From Cypionkella sp. (lineage in GTDB: Bacteria; Pseudomonadota; Alphaproteobacteria; Rhodobacterales; Rhodobacteraceae), in assembly GCA_023255415.1 (NCBI GenBank), contig JALRIN010000049.1, forward strand, positions 1 to 14,508: a stretch of 14,508 nt of DNA. Reading direction: 5' to 3'. Position numbers and translations under genes: made by a program. The first letter of the stretch is position 1. Every line of letters starts with the position of its first letter. The notes under the pieces were generated by a model, which was not told the DNA's origin, ran no database searches, and saw only the letters and a program-made list of their open reading frames with translations. Shown here one piece after another: positions 1-6,771 of this stretch.

Positions 1-556
1 CGGCTGCGCCGCGTTCGGCCAATGTGCCTTGGCCTGCAATCGGGCGATAGTCATTGGCGGGCGAGAGTTTGATCGAGGGGATAAAGGCGCCCTCATAGGC
101 GCGGGTGCGCTCTTCAAAGCCCGAAACCCCCAGCGCGCCCAGCGTGTTGCCATGCCAAGACCGCTGCCGCGAGATGAACCTGCGCCGTGATTTCTGCCCA
201 ATCGCGGTTTGATACTGCAGGGCGATCTTCAGACAGCTTTCTACCGCCTCTGACCCTCCGGTGACATAAACCATCTCGCGCAGAGTGCCGCCGCAATGGC
301 TGCGAATGATCTCGGTCAATTCCTCTAGCGCATCGGTGGTGAAGTTATAGCGATAGCCATGCGCAATCGCGCCCATCTGCGCCATGACCGCCGCGTTGAC
401 CTCTTCATTGGCATGGCCCAGACAATAGACCGCTGGCCCGCCCGAGCCGTCAATATACTGCCGCCCCTCGACATCCCAAAGATAGCTGCCCTTTGCGCGC
501 ACCACCTTTGGCAGGGCTGCGGTCGATTTCAAATTCGAAGGTGTGGGGCTGTTCAT
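1..556 (-). CDS. Class III PLP-dependent aminotransferase (5' part, runs off the left edge)
   Basis: Reading the minus strand from the ATG at 554-556 gives an open frame of 185 codons that is still open at base 1, so only the N-terminal part is present. The family (fold type I, class III, omega-amino acid:pyruvate/acetylornithine-like) transfers amino groups using pyridoxal phosphate. Visible marks are LWDVEGRQYIDGSGGPAV near residues 26-43 (substrate-pocket region), VTGGSEAVESCLKIA near 98-112 (cofactor phosphate-binding GGSEAVE), and SWHGNTLGALGVSG near 133-146 (the WHG aromatic motif over the PLP ring). The catalytic lysine lies in the missing C-terminal part. The start is supported by a purine-rich AAAGGGAG at 563-570. 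The substrate cannot be told from this fragment. It is transcribed divergently from the MuiA-like gene. Confidence 0.9.
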   Translation of the reverse strand, partial: MNSPTPSNLKSTAALPKVVRAKGSYLWDVEGRQYIDGSGGPAVYCLGHANEEVNAAVMAQMGAIAHGYRYNFTTDALEELTEIIRSHCGGTLREMVYVTGGSEAVESCLKIALQYQTAIGQKSRRRFISRQRSWHGNTLGALGVSGFEERTRAYEGAFIPSIKLSPANDYRPIAGQGTLAERGAA

Positions 557-600
557 TTCGGTCTCCCTTTCGCGGCAGCTTAGGCCGCGCGCTTCTTCGC

Positions 601-614
601 CTGCAAGCCTGCAG
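601..614. promoter_or_regulatory. Short inverted repeat in the divergent intergenic region
   Basis: In the 116-bp gap between the aminotransferase (minus) and the MuiA-like gene (plus), CTGCA at 601-605 and TGCAG at 610-614 form a perfect 5-bp inverted repeat with a 4-bp centre. A consensus -35 hexamer TTGACA for the minus strand lies at 621-626 (the plus strand reads TTGTCA at 620-625), but no good -10 hexamer sits at the expected distance in either direction. The repeat occupies the position where the minus-strand -10 would be, which would suit an operator. This is a pattern observation only. Confidence 0.25.
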
Positions 615-661
615 ATTGCTTGTCAAATGCCCGGTTCCGCAACTAGGTTTGCGGTATAGTC

Positions 662-667
662 AGGAGG
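662..667 (+). promoter_or_regulatory. Ribosome binding site fixing the MuiA-like start
   Basis: A perfect AGGAGG lies 5 bases before the ATG at 673. It decides the start against an in-frame ATG at 493, which would overlap the divergent aminotransferase and add a non-secretory N-terminus ahead of an obvious signal peptide. Confidence 0.85.
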
Positions 668-672
668 ATTTT

Positions 673-2292
673 ATGCACCGCATTGTCACGCTTGCGCTTT
701 TACTGCCCTGCCCCGCTTTGGCCGATACCATCCTTGCCAAAAGCCAGATCACGGCTGTCACGCTTTACCCCCAAGGCGCGCAGGTGACGCGCGCGGTCAG
801 CTTTAGCGCTCCGGCGGGCGCGCATGATCTTTTGATCACCGATCTGCCTGCGAACACCGAGCCTAATCTGATCCGGCTGACCTCGCCCGATCTGGCGCTG
901 GGGGCCTTTGCGCTGCGGACCGACCGTCTGCCGCCGCGATCAGATGCCAATACCGATACGCCAGAGCTTTTGGCCGCCACTGCGGATGTGACGGCGGCAA
1001 AGGCGGGTCTGCGCGAGGCGCAAGCCGCCGTTGCCGCCATCAACGCCCGTGTCGAGGCCGCGCAGGCGCAGCTGGCCTTTCTTGCAGCCCTGCGGCCGGA
1101 AGGCGCTGCGCTGACGGTCGAAAACCTGACCGCTCTGACGCAGAGCGTGGGCGCGCAGACCCTTGCCGCGCGGCAGGCGGCTCTTGCCGCCGCTGCTGAT
1201 CTGCCGCCCGCACAAACCGCAGTAGAGACCGCGCAACAGGTGCTAGACGCCGCAATCGCAGCCCGTGCAGCGCTGTCACAGCGTGACAGCGATTACACCG
1301 CGCTTTCGGTCGCCATCGAAGCGCCCGCAAATGGCGAGGCGCATCTAACTGTCAGCCATTTCATCCAAAACGCCACTTGGTCACCGGTCTATGACATGAC
1401 GCTGGACCGTAAAGCCGCAAGCCTGCTGATAGATCGCGGCGTCTTGGTCAGCCAATATTCTGGCGAAGATTGGGCGGGCGTTGATCTGACCTTATCCACC
1501 GCGCAACCCTCGGCGCAGTCGGACCCTTCGGTGCTTTGGCCCGATTTGCGGCAGGTGTTTGATGCCAGAACCGACGGGCCGCTGGTCTCTGCGACCCGCA
1601 GTGTGCCGATGGTGGCCGATGCGGCGCCGATGGCAAAGCAGGTTGGCATGACGCTGACCGCTGCGCCGATGCTGCAGGGCGAAACCGTGGTCTATCATTA
1701 CCCCGGCGCGGTTTCTGTGGCCACGGGTGTTGAAAACCTGCGCCTTGCCTTGGACAGTCTGAAGATGACGCCGCAAATCGAGGCACGCGCCGTGCCGTCA
1801 CGCGACCGCACGGCGTTTTTGCTGGCGACATTGACCAACGACAGCCCCGAGATATTGCTGCCCGGCACCGCCTTTCTTTATCGCGATAGCGCGCTGGTGG
1901 GGTCGGTGCAGTTTGCCGGTCTGGCATCGGGGGCCAAGACCGATATCGGGTTCGGCGCAATTGAGGGGCTGCGGCTGAAACGCTCGATGCCAGAGCGCAG
2001 CACCGGGGATCGCGGTTTTATTTCGACCTCGACGCAGCAGCAAGAAACCGCAGTGCTGACGGTGGAAAACTTGACGGCTGATGCTTGGCCGCTGCGGGTG
2101 TTGGACCAAATTCCCTATTCAGAACAAGAGGATCTGAAGATCAGCTTTACAGCCGAGCCTGCGCCAAGCGAGACCGATTTTGACGGAAAACGCGGTATTC
2201 TGTCGTGGCAATTCGACTTGGCCGCCGGCGAGAAACAGCAGATCACCCTTTCGCAAAAACTGACTTGGCCCGAGGGCAAGGTTTTGCAATAG
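673..2292 (+). CDS. MuiA-like DUF4140/DUF4139 domain secreted protein
   Basis: The 539-aa product starts with a signal peptide (MHRIVTLALLLPCPALA, cut probably just before DTIL), so it is exported to the periplasm or envelope. Next comes a beta-rich DUF4140-like part (residues about 22-100; VTLYPQGAQVTRAVSF, DLPANTEPNLIRL), then a long Ala/Gln-rich helical stretch (about 100-215) that probably forms a coiled coil, then the DUF4139 region (about 220-535), with ATWSPVYDM near residue 236 and VSQYSGEDWAGVDLTLSTAQP shortly after. This is the usual order in the 'mucoidy inhibitor MuiA' family, whose biochemical role is unknown; the name comes from an exopolysaccharide phenotype. Length is normal and no domain looks broken. 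It converges on the YcaQ-type gene, 25 bases away. The family call is firm; no molecular function can be claimed. Confidence 0.88.
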   Translation: MHRIVTLALLLPCPALADTILAKSQITAVTLYPQGAQVTRAVSFSAPAGAHDLLITDLPANTEPNLIRLTSPDLALGAFALRTDRLPPRSDANTDTPELLAATADVTAAKAGLREAQAAVAAINARVEAAQAQLAFLAALRPEGAALTVENLTALTQSVGAQTLAARQAALAAAADLPPAQTAVETAQQVLDAAIAARAALSQRDSDYTALSVAIEAPANGEAHLTVSHFIQNATWSPVYDMTLDRKAASLLIDRGVLVSQYSGEDWAGVDLTLSTAQPSAQSDPSVLWPDLRQVFDARTDGPLVSATRSVPMVADAAPMAKQVGMTLTAAPMLQGETVVYHYPGAVSVATGVENLRLALDSLKMTPQIEARAVPSRDRTAFLLATLTNDSPEILLPGTAFLYRDSALVGSVQFAGLASGAKTDIGFGAIEGLRLKRSMPERSTGDRGFISTSTQQQETAVLTVENLTADAWPLRVLDQIPYSEQEDLKISFTAEPAPSETDFDGKRGILSWQFDLAAGEKQQITLSQKLTWPEGKVLQ

Positions 2293-2305
2293 GGCTGCAA
2301 GACTG

Positions 2306-2334
2306 GGCTGCGCGGGCCTAGCCCTCGCGCAGCC
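2306..2334. terminator. GC-rich hairpin between two convergent genes, possible shared terminator
   Basis: GGCTGCGCG at 2306-2314 and CGCGCAGCC at 2326-2334 pair as a perfect 9-bp stem, and GGC/GCC inside the loop may extend it. It begins 13 bases after the MuiA-like stop codon and contains the stop codon of the opposing YcaQ-type gene. There is no T-run on either side, so it is not a textbook intrinsic terminator. It could act as a bidirectional pause or an mRNA 3'-end stabiliser. Confidence 0.4.
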
Positions 2335-3514
2335 AACCCGGCTGATAATCGACCCGATCACAGCCCGAAAAGGCCGCCCAGCGCTGCAACTCGGTGTCAA
2401 GTTTCCGCAGCCGCCCTGCGCCAAATTTCACGCCGCGCTCGGGCCAAAGTGCCTTGATCCGCAAGGTGTTTTCTGCCCGAAACGCCTTGACGTCGATGCG
2501 GCCAACCAACCTGTCGGCTTCCAGTATTGGAAAGACATAATATCCATAGATCCGTTTGGGCTCTGGCACGAAGACCTCGATGCGATAGTGAAAGCCAAAC
2601 AGAAATTCGGCCCGATCGCGGTCGCGCAGCGCAGGATCAAAGGGCGAAAGCAGCCGCAGGCGTGGGCTTGGCTCGGGGGCAAGGGAGGCTTGGGTCAGCA
2701 CATCGGGGCGCGCATAGCTGCGTTTGCGCGACAGATCTGCGCCTTCGACTTCGATCTGAGCGATCTCGCCGCGCGCAATGGCAGCTTTCAGCCAAGCCTT
2801 TACTTCGTCAGGGCGCAGGCAGTGCCAATAGCCGCGCAGCTCTTTGGCATCGGCAAAGCCCAGATGATCCAGTGCCGAGCGACAGGCCCAATCGACCATG
2901 GCGGCTTCGTCAGGTGTGTCCAAGCGATGTTCCTGTGGGATCACCCTTTCGGTCAGATCATAGACCTTCTGAAAGCCGTCGCGCCGCGTGATCGCCAATT
3001 GTCCGGTGCGCCACAGCCATTCCAGCGCGGTTTTGCTGGGGTGCCAATCCCACCAGCCGCCTTTGCCGCGCGCCTCGCCTTGACCAACCTCTGTCGAAGT
3101 CACCGGCCCATCACGGGCAATCCGATCTAGAATCGTTTCGAACTGCGCCTCATAGCCGTCGCGGAACCAAGCTTTCCAAGAGCCGCGCAGCCGTTCGGCA
3201 TCGCGAGCAAAGCGGTGCTGCCACAGCGGATGCAGCGCAATCGGGATGATCGAGGCGTCATGCGTCCAATGTTCCCACAGCTGGCGTTGGTCTTCCAGCA
3301 GCGACCTTAGCGCCTCGGGCCGGTAGGATTGCCGCCGGCTGAACAAGATCATGTGATGCGCGCGGGCCAGGGTGTTGATGCTGTCAACCTGCACAAAGCC
3401 CAGCTGCGAGATCAGATCGGCCAGAGCCTGACCAGAGCCCGCGCCAAGCGGTGGCTCTGCCAACAGATGGCGGTGCAGGAACAGCCTGCGGGCAAGGGCA
3501 TTATTCAGCAGCAT
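2318..3514 (-). CDS. YcaQ/AlkX-family winged-helix DNA glycosylase
   Basis: The 398-aa product (400 aa if the in-frame TTG at 3518-3520 is used) belongs to the HTH_42/YcaQ family, which removes alkylated bases and unhooks interstrand crosslinks; E. coli YcaQ has about 410 residues. The N-terminal segment reads LGFVQVDSINTLARAHH. Its Gln-Val-Asp (residues 42-44 from the ATG) matches the Q-hydrophobic-D catalytic motif of the AlkX (YcaQ) branch rather than the QxQ of the AlkZ branch. RIYGYYVFPILEADRLVGRIDVK and LWPERGVKFGAGR near the C-terminus are also typical. Helices around residues 125-260 (including WWDWHPSKTALEWLWRTGQL) carry the winged-helix repeats. Neither start has a clear Shine-Dalgarno sequence, and a TAG 4 bases above the TTG blocks further extension. 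It lies 42 bases behind the desaturase on the same strand, so it is probably co-transcribed with it. Confidence 0.87.
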   Translation of the reverse strand: MLLNNALARRLFLHRHLLAEPPLGAGSGQALADLISQLGFVQVDSINTLARAHHMILFSRRQSYRPEALRSLLEDQRQLWEHWTHDASIIPIALHPLWQHRFARDAERLRGSWKAWFRDGYEAQFETILDRIARDGPVTSTEVGQGEARGKGGWWDWHPSKTALEWLWRTGQLAITRRDGFQKVYDLTERVIPQEHRLDTPDEAAMVDWACRSALDHLGFADAKELRGYWHCLRPDEVKAWLKAAIARGEIAQIEVEGADLSRKRSYARPDVLTQASLAPEPSPRLRLLSPFDPALRDRDRAEFLFGFHYRIEVFVPEPKRIYGYYVFPILEADRLVGRIDVKAFRAENTLRIKALWPERGVKFGAGRLRKLDTELQRWAAFSGCDRVDYQPGWLREG

Positions 3515-3556
3515 CGCCAAAGGCTAGCAGCAGTAACCGCCGCCGCCAAGCGTGGC

Positions 3557-4585
3557 TTAGGCCAGATCGTAAAGCTTTTTCGCCTCGCGGAACGATAGCA
3601 GCTTTTGCAGCTTTTCGTCCCAAAGATGCAGATGCACCGACTTAAAGCTTTCCCAGACCGTCAGGCGCTGCGCCTCGGCCAAGGCGGCATTGTCGCGCAG
3701 CACTTCGGGCAGGCGGTAAAACGGGATGCGGCTGTAAAGGTGATGCACGTGGTGAATGCCGATATTCGCGCTCATCCAACGAAGTGGCTGCGGCAGGATG
3801 TAATGCGACGACCCTGCCAGCGCTGCTTCGTGCAGTTGCCAGTCAGCGGTCTTGGCCCAATGGGTTTCTTCAAACTGGTGCTGGACATAGAATAGCCAAA
3901 CCCCAACCGTGCCCGCAATCACCGAGGTGGGCAGGTAGATTAGCAGCACTGGCATAAAGCCGCCCAGATAGATGATCAGCCCCAGAATGATCGCGATCAT
4001 TGCATTGGTGCCCATCGCACTTGTCCAATAGCGCCAGCCCGATTTCATAAGCCCCAGCGGCAAGCGATTTTGCAAGATGAACAGATAGCTTGGCCCCAGC
4101 ACAAACAGCACCAACGGATGCCGATAGAGCCGATACATAAAGCGTCCAAAGCGGCTGCGGGCGCGGTATTCTTCCACCGTCAGGGTCAGCACATCGCCAA
4201 TGCCGCGCTGATCAAGATTGCCGTGGTGCGAATGGTGAATCGAATGGGTGCGCCGCCAGACATCATAGGGGGTCAGCGTCAGCACGCCCAAACAGCGGCC
4301 TACCCAATCCTGAGCCTTGCGGCTATTGAAATAAGACGCATGGCCGCAATCATGTTGGATGACAAAGATCCGCACCAGAAACAGCCCGTTCAGCGCCGCA
4401 ATCGCAAAGGCAAGCCAGTAGCTGACCGACAAAGACGCCCAAGCCAGACCCCAAAGCAGGACAAAAGGCACCAAAGTGGCCACAAGTTCAAAAATGCTGC
4501 GGCTTGTCGAAGGCTCGCGATATTTCGCCAGAACCAAAACCCACTCTTTCGCAGAACGCTTCTGCGTATCGTCCGAAGCCGTCAT
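3557..4585 (-). CDS. Membrane fatty acid desaturase
   Basis: The 342-aa protein has all three histidine boxes of the membrane di-iron desaturase/hydroxylase superfamily: HDCGH at residues 78-82, HSIHHSHH at 114-121 and HHVHH at 278-282. QHQFEETHW at 235-243 precedes the third box. These histidines hold the di-iron centre that uses O2 to insert a double bond into an acyl chain. Hydrophobic spans near 34-75, 157-172 and 196-235 anchor it in the inner membrane with the boxes on the cytoplasmic side. The layout is that of acyl-lipid desaturases (delta-12-like); regiospecificity and substrate cannot be read from sequence, and a carotenoid or other lipid substrate is possible. The ATG at 4583-4585 is preceded by a purine stretch (AGAGGA). 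The YcaQ-type gene follows on the same strand. Confidence 0.92.
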   Translation of the reverse strand: MTASDDTQKRSAKEWVLVLAKYREPSTSRSIFELVATLVPFVLLWGLAWASLSVSYWLAFAIAALNGLFLVRIFVIQHDCGHASYFNSRKAQDWVGRCLGVLTLTPYDVWRRTHSIHHSHHGNLDQRGIGDVLTLTVEEYRARSRFGRFMYRLYRHPLVLFVLGPSYLFILQNRLPLGLMKSGWRYWTSAMGTNAMIAIILGLIIYLGGFMPVLLIYLPTSVIAGTVGVWLFYVQHQFEETHWAKTADWQLHEAALAGSSHYILPQPLRWMSANIGIHHVHHLYSRIPFYRLPEVLRDNAALAEAQRLTVWESFKSVHLHLWDEKLQKLLSFREAKKLYDLA

Positions 4586-4642
4586 TCTACTGCCCTATCC
4601 TCTAGCCGGTAAAGCGCCGGTTGTCTGGTTCCGTCTGGGTTC

Positions 4643-4670
4643 ATTCTGTGTTGCACACCCAGTTTGACAA
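4643..4670 (-). promoter_or_regulatory. Candidate promoter of the desaturase-glycosylase unit with a palindrome in the spacer
   Basis: On the minus strand TTGTCA (bases 4665-4670, 5 of 6 matches to the -35 consensus) is followed after 16 bases by CAGAAT (4643-4648, 4 of 6 matches to the -10). This would start an mRNA about 50 bases before the desaturase ATG. The palindrome TGTG-TTG-CACA (4647-4657) lies in the spacer, where a repressor could bind. The rest of the 191-bp gap 4586-4776 shows only a weak 5-bp stem (GCCAG 4697-4701 / CTGGC 4715-4719) with no T-run. Confidence 0.4.
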
Positions 4671-4776
4671 CTGCTTAACGAATTGAAACCCGTGACGCCA
4701 GCTTTTCGTTTTACCTGGCTGCACGAAACACTACAAACAGATCAGGCGGGTCGCATACCCACAACCCCTAGGTGAC

Positions 4777-5943
4777 TTAGCCCTGAACTGTCGTTTTTGT
4801 CGCAGATTTGCGCTGCTTTTCGGTGGCTGATTTCAGCTGGCCACAGGCCGCCATGATGTCTTCGCCGCGCGGTGTGCGGATCGGGCTGGAGTAGCCGGCC
4901 TGATAAATGATGTCGGCAAAAGCATGAATCCGGTTGCCCGACGAACGTTTATAAGGCGCGCCGGGCCATTCGTTAAACGGGATCAGGTTGACCTTGGCGG
5001 GGATGCCGCGCAGCAGTTCCACCAAGCGATGGGCGTCTTCCTTGCTGTCGTTCACATGATCCAACATCACATATTCAAAGGTGATGCGTTCAGAGTTGGT
5101 CAGCCCGGGATAGGCTTTCAGCGCCTCGAGCAGGGTGGCGATATTCCACTTTTTGTTGATCGGCACCAATTGATCGCGCACCTCATCGGTGGTGGCGTGG
5201 AACGACACCGCCAGCAGGCAGCCGATTTCCTGCGCCGTACGGGCAATTTCTGGCACAACGCCGCTGGTCGACAGGGTGATGCGGCGACGGCCCAGCGCGA
5301 TGCCCTCGCCGTCCATCACCACCTTCATCGCGTCGCGCACGTTTTCAAAGTTATACAAAGGCTCGCCCATGCCCATCAGCACGATATTGCTGACAAGCCG
5401 TGTCTCGTTCTTTGGCGCGCCTTGCACCGGCCATTCGTTCAGATCATCGCGCGCCAGCATAACTTGGCCAACGATTTCTGCCGCCGTCAGATTGCGCACC
5501 AGCTTTTGCGTGCCGGTGTGGCAGAACGAACAGGTCAGCGTGCAGCCGACTTGGCTGGAAATACACAGCGTGCCACGATCGGTTTCGGGGATATAGACCA
5601 CCTCGACCTCGTGGCCGCCGGCGATGCGCACCAAATATTTGCGTGTTCCATCGCTGGAAACCTGCTTTGTCACCACCTCGGGCACTTCCAGCACGAAATG
5701 CTGGGCCAAAAGCGCGCGATAGTCTTTGGCAAGGTTGGTCATCGCTTCAAAATCGCGCACGCCCCAGTGATAAACCCATTGCCAGACCTGACCGACCCGC
5801 ATCTTGGCTTGCTTTTCCGGCGTGCCGGCCTCGATCAGCGCGGCGCGCATCTGGTCGCGGGTCATGCCGACAAGATTGGGCTTGCCACCCTCGGGCAGCT
5901 TGCGCGGAAGGGTCAGAACGTCTTGGGTGATGGGCGCGGTCAT
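4777..5943 (-). CDS. rlmN: Dual-specificity 23S rRNA A2503 / tRNA A37 C2-methyltransferase RlmN
   Basis: The 388-aa radical-SAM enzyme methylates C2 of A2503 in 23S rRNA and, in studied homologues, A37 of some tRNAs. The [4Fe-4S] cluster motif CxxxCxxC is at Cys134, Cys138 and Cys141 (SSQVGCTLTCSFCHTGTQ). The two reactive cysteines correspond to Cys127 (GTLCISS), which sits where E. coli has Cys118, and Cys367 (IMAACGQL), which sits where E. coli has Cys355. GMGEPLYN and RRITLSTSGVVP belong to the SAM-binding part, and VSFHATTDEVRDQLVPINKKW is a family signature. Length and motif order are normal, so it should be active. The ATG at 5941-5943 has a weak AGGA upstream. It has its own transcription unit, since a terminator separates it from the ialB-like gene behind it. 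Confidence 0.97.
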   Translation of the reverse strand: MTAPITQDVLTLPRKLPEGGKPNLVGMTRDQMRAALIEAGTPEKQAKMRVGQVWQWVYHWGVRDFEAMTNLAKDYRALLAQHFVLEVPEVVTKQVSSDGTRKYLVRIAGGHEVEVVYIPETDRGTLCISSQVGCTLTCSFCHTGTQKLVRNLTAAEIVGQVMLARDDLNEWPVQGAPKNETRLVSNIVLMGMGEPLYNFENVRDAMKVVMDGEGIALGRRRITLSTSGVVPEIARTAQEIGCLLAVSFHATTDEVRDQLVPINKKWNIATLLEALKAYPGLTNSERITFEYVMLDHVNDSKEDAHRLVELLRGIPAKVNLIPFNEWPGAPYKRSSGNRIHAFADIIYQAGYSSPIRTPRGEDIMAACGQLKSATEKQRKSATKTTVQG

Positions 5944-6009
5944 GGCAGAATCCTATGGCTGGAAGCGTTGCTATAAGGGATTCGGCAGCAAAACGGAACG
6001 GGCGGAATG

Positions 6010-6038
6010 CAAAACGCCCCGAGCCATGCACGGAGCGT
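6010..6038 (-). terminator. Intrinsic terminator of the ialB-like gene
   Basis: On the minus strand ACGCTCCG (6031-6038) and CGGGGCGT (6014-6021) form an 8-bp stem with one T-G wobble and a 9-base loop. A run of T (A at 6011-6014 on the plus strand) follows immediately. It begins 23 bases after the ialB-like stop codon and faces the right way to end that transcript before rlmN. Confidence 0.72.
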
Positions 6039-6061
6039 CTGAAATCCGGGGTTTAGCGGGT

Positions 6062-6592
6062 TTAGCCGCACTGTTTGGCGGCTTCGTCCATCGCAGCAGT
6101 AAAGCCGCGCAGGCTAAAGGTGTCTTGAGTTTGAGTGCCCTTTGCCGACCGTGCTGTCAGCACCGCCGTTGCGCCTTTTTTCAGCGCGGTCAGGATTGCA
6201 GCATCATCCGAAGCGCTGCCCGACCAAGCCCATTCACCATTGGTGAACAGCTCGAAAGACGCACCATCCACCTTCAGGTTCACAGTAGAGCCATCAGCAA
6301 ACGGATAGCCGCCCGAAAACGAAATCTCGCCCGCAGCGCCTTGGCGGAAGGTCACGAACAATAAGATATCACCACGCCGCACTGCAACCGGCTGGCCGTC
6401 TCTGGTGTTAACGGTCTCTTTGGGACTAGAGACGCCCCAGCATTCCTTGGGGTCTTTTTCAGCAAAAACGCTCCAATCCGTCATGGTCGCCACGCGGTTG
6501 GTGGATTCTTGTGCAAGGCTTGCCGTCCCTACACCCATTCCGATCACGGAGATCATCGCAGCTGCCGCTACGCGTGTCATCCAGTTTGTCAT
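6062..6592 (-). CDS. Invasion-associated locus B (IalB) family periplasmic protein
   Basis: The 176-aa product has an N-terminal signal peptide with a probable cut after residue 27 (VGTASLA|QES). The IalB fold follows: MTDWSVFAEKDPKECWGVSSPKE near 37-59, RRGDILLFVTFRQGAAGEISFSGGYPFADGS near 72-102, and DTFSLRGFTAAMDEAAKQC at the end, which is the usual family ending. Mature-part Cys51 and Cys175 may pair as a disulfide. The family is named after a Bartonella locus tied to erythrocyte invasion, but it is widespread in free-living alphaproteobacteria, where its role is unknown, so a virulence function should not be assumed. GGAGG at 6603-6607 (plus strand CCTCC) lies 10 bases before the ATG. 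It is divergent from the asparaginase gene and has a terminator behind it. Confidence 0.87.
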   Translation of the reverse strand: MTNWMTRVAAAAMISVIGMGVGTASLAQESTNRVATMTDWSVFAEKDPKECWGVSSPKETVNTRDGQPVAVRRGDILLFVTFRQGAAGEISFSGGYPFADGSTVNLKVDGASFELFTNGEWAWSGSASDDAAILTALKKGATAVLTARSAKGTQTQDTFSLRGFTAAMDEAAKQCG

Positions 6593-6758
6593 GTCGTTAC
6601 AGCCTCCAAGCCGTGTTGCCTGTGCCCGCCCGATCGCCGCTTGATGCGGTTTTTGATATAGCGCGAACGTCTTTCACTCGATATGCCATGCTTAACCGGA
6701 AAATGACGATCCGCGAAAGCCCTGCACAGCCTAAACGGGCAGAAAATCGCGCATTAGT

Positions 6759-6765
6759 GAGGGAG
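6759..6765 (+). promoter_or_regulatory. Ribosome binding site fixing the asparaginase start
   Basis: GAGGGAG lies 6 bases before the ATG at 6772. The open frame extends upstream to 6511, but that part overlaps the divergent ialB-like gene, has no similarity to the family, and would add about 87 residues. The gap 6593-6771 holds this site and the ialB-like ribosome binding site; I see no convincing promoter hexamer pair in it. Confidence 0.75.
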
Positions 6766-6771
6766 AATACC

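Noticed and set aside
655..660. TATAGT as a -10 box for the MuiA-like gene
   Set aside because: It lies directly before the ribosome binding site, so transcription would begin inside or after it, and no -35 sits at the right distance.
493..672. N-terminal extension of the MuiA-like gene from the ATG at 493
   Set aside because: It overlaps the divergent aminotransferase gene and its own start region, and AGGAGG plus a signal peptide mark the ATG at 673.
4924..5976. 350-codon plus-strand open frame
   Set aside because: It lies antisense to rlmN, is rich in His/Gln/Arg as expected from reading a high-GC gene backwards, and shows no family motif.
6511..6771. Upstream extension of the asparaginase frame
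   Set aside because: It overlaps the ialB-like gene and lacks family similarity; GAGGGAG fixes the start at 6772.
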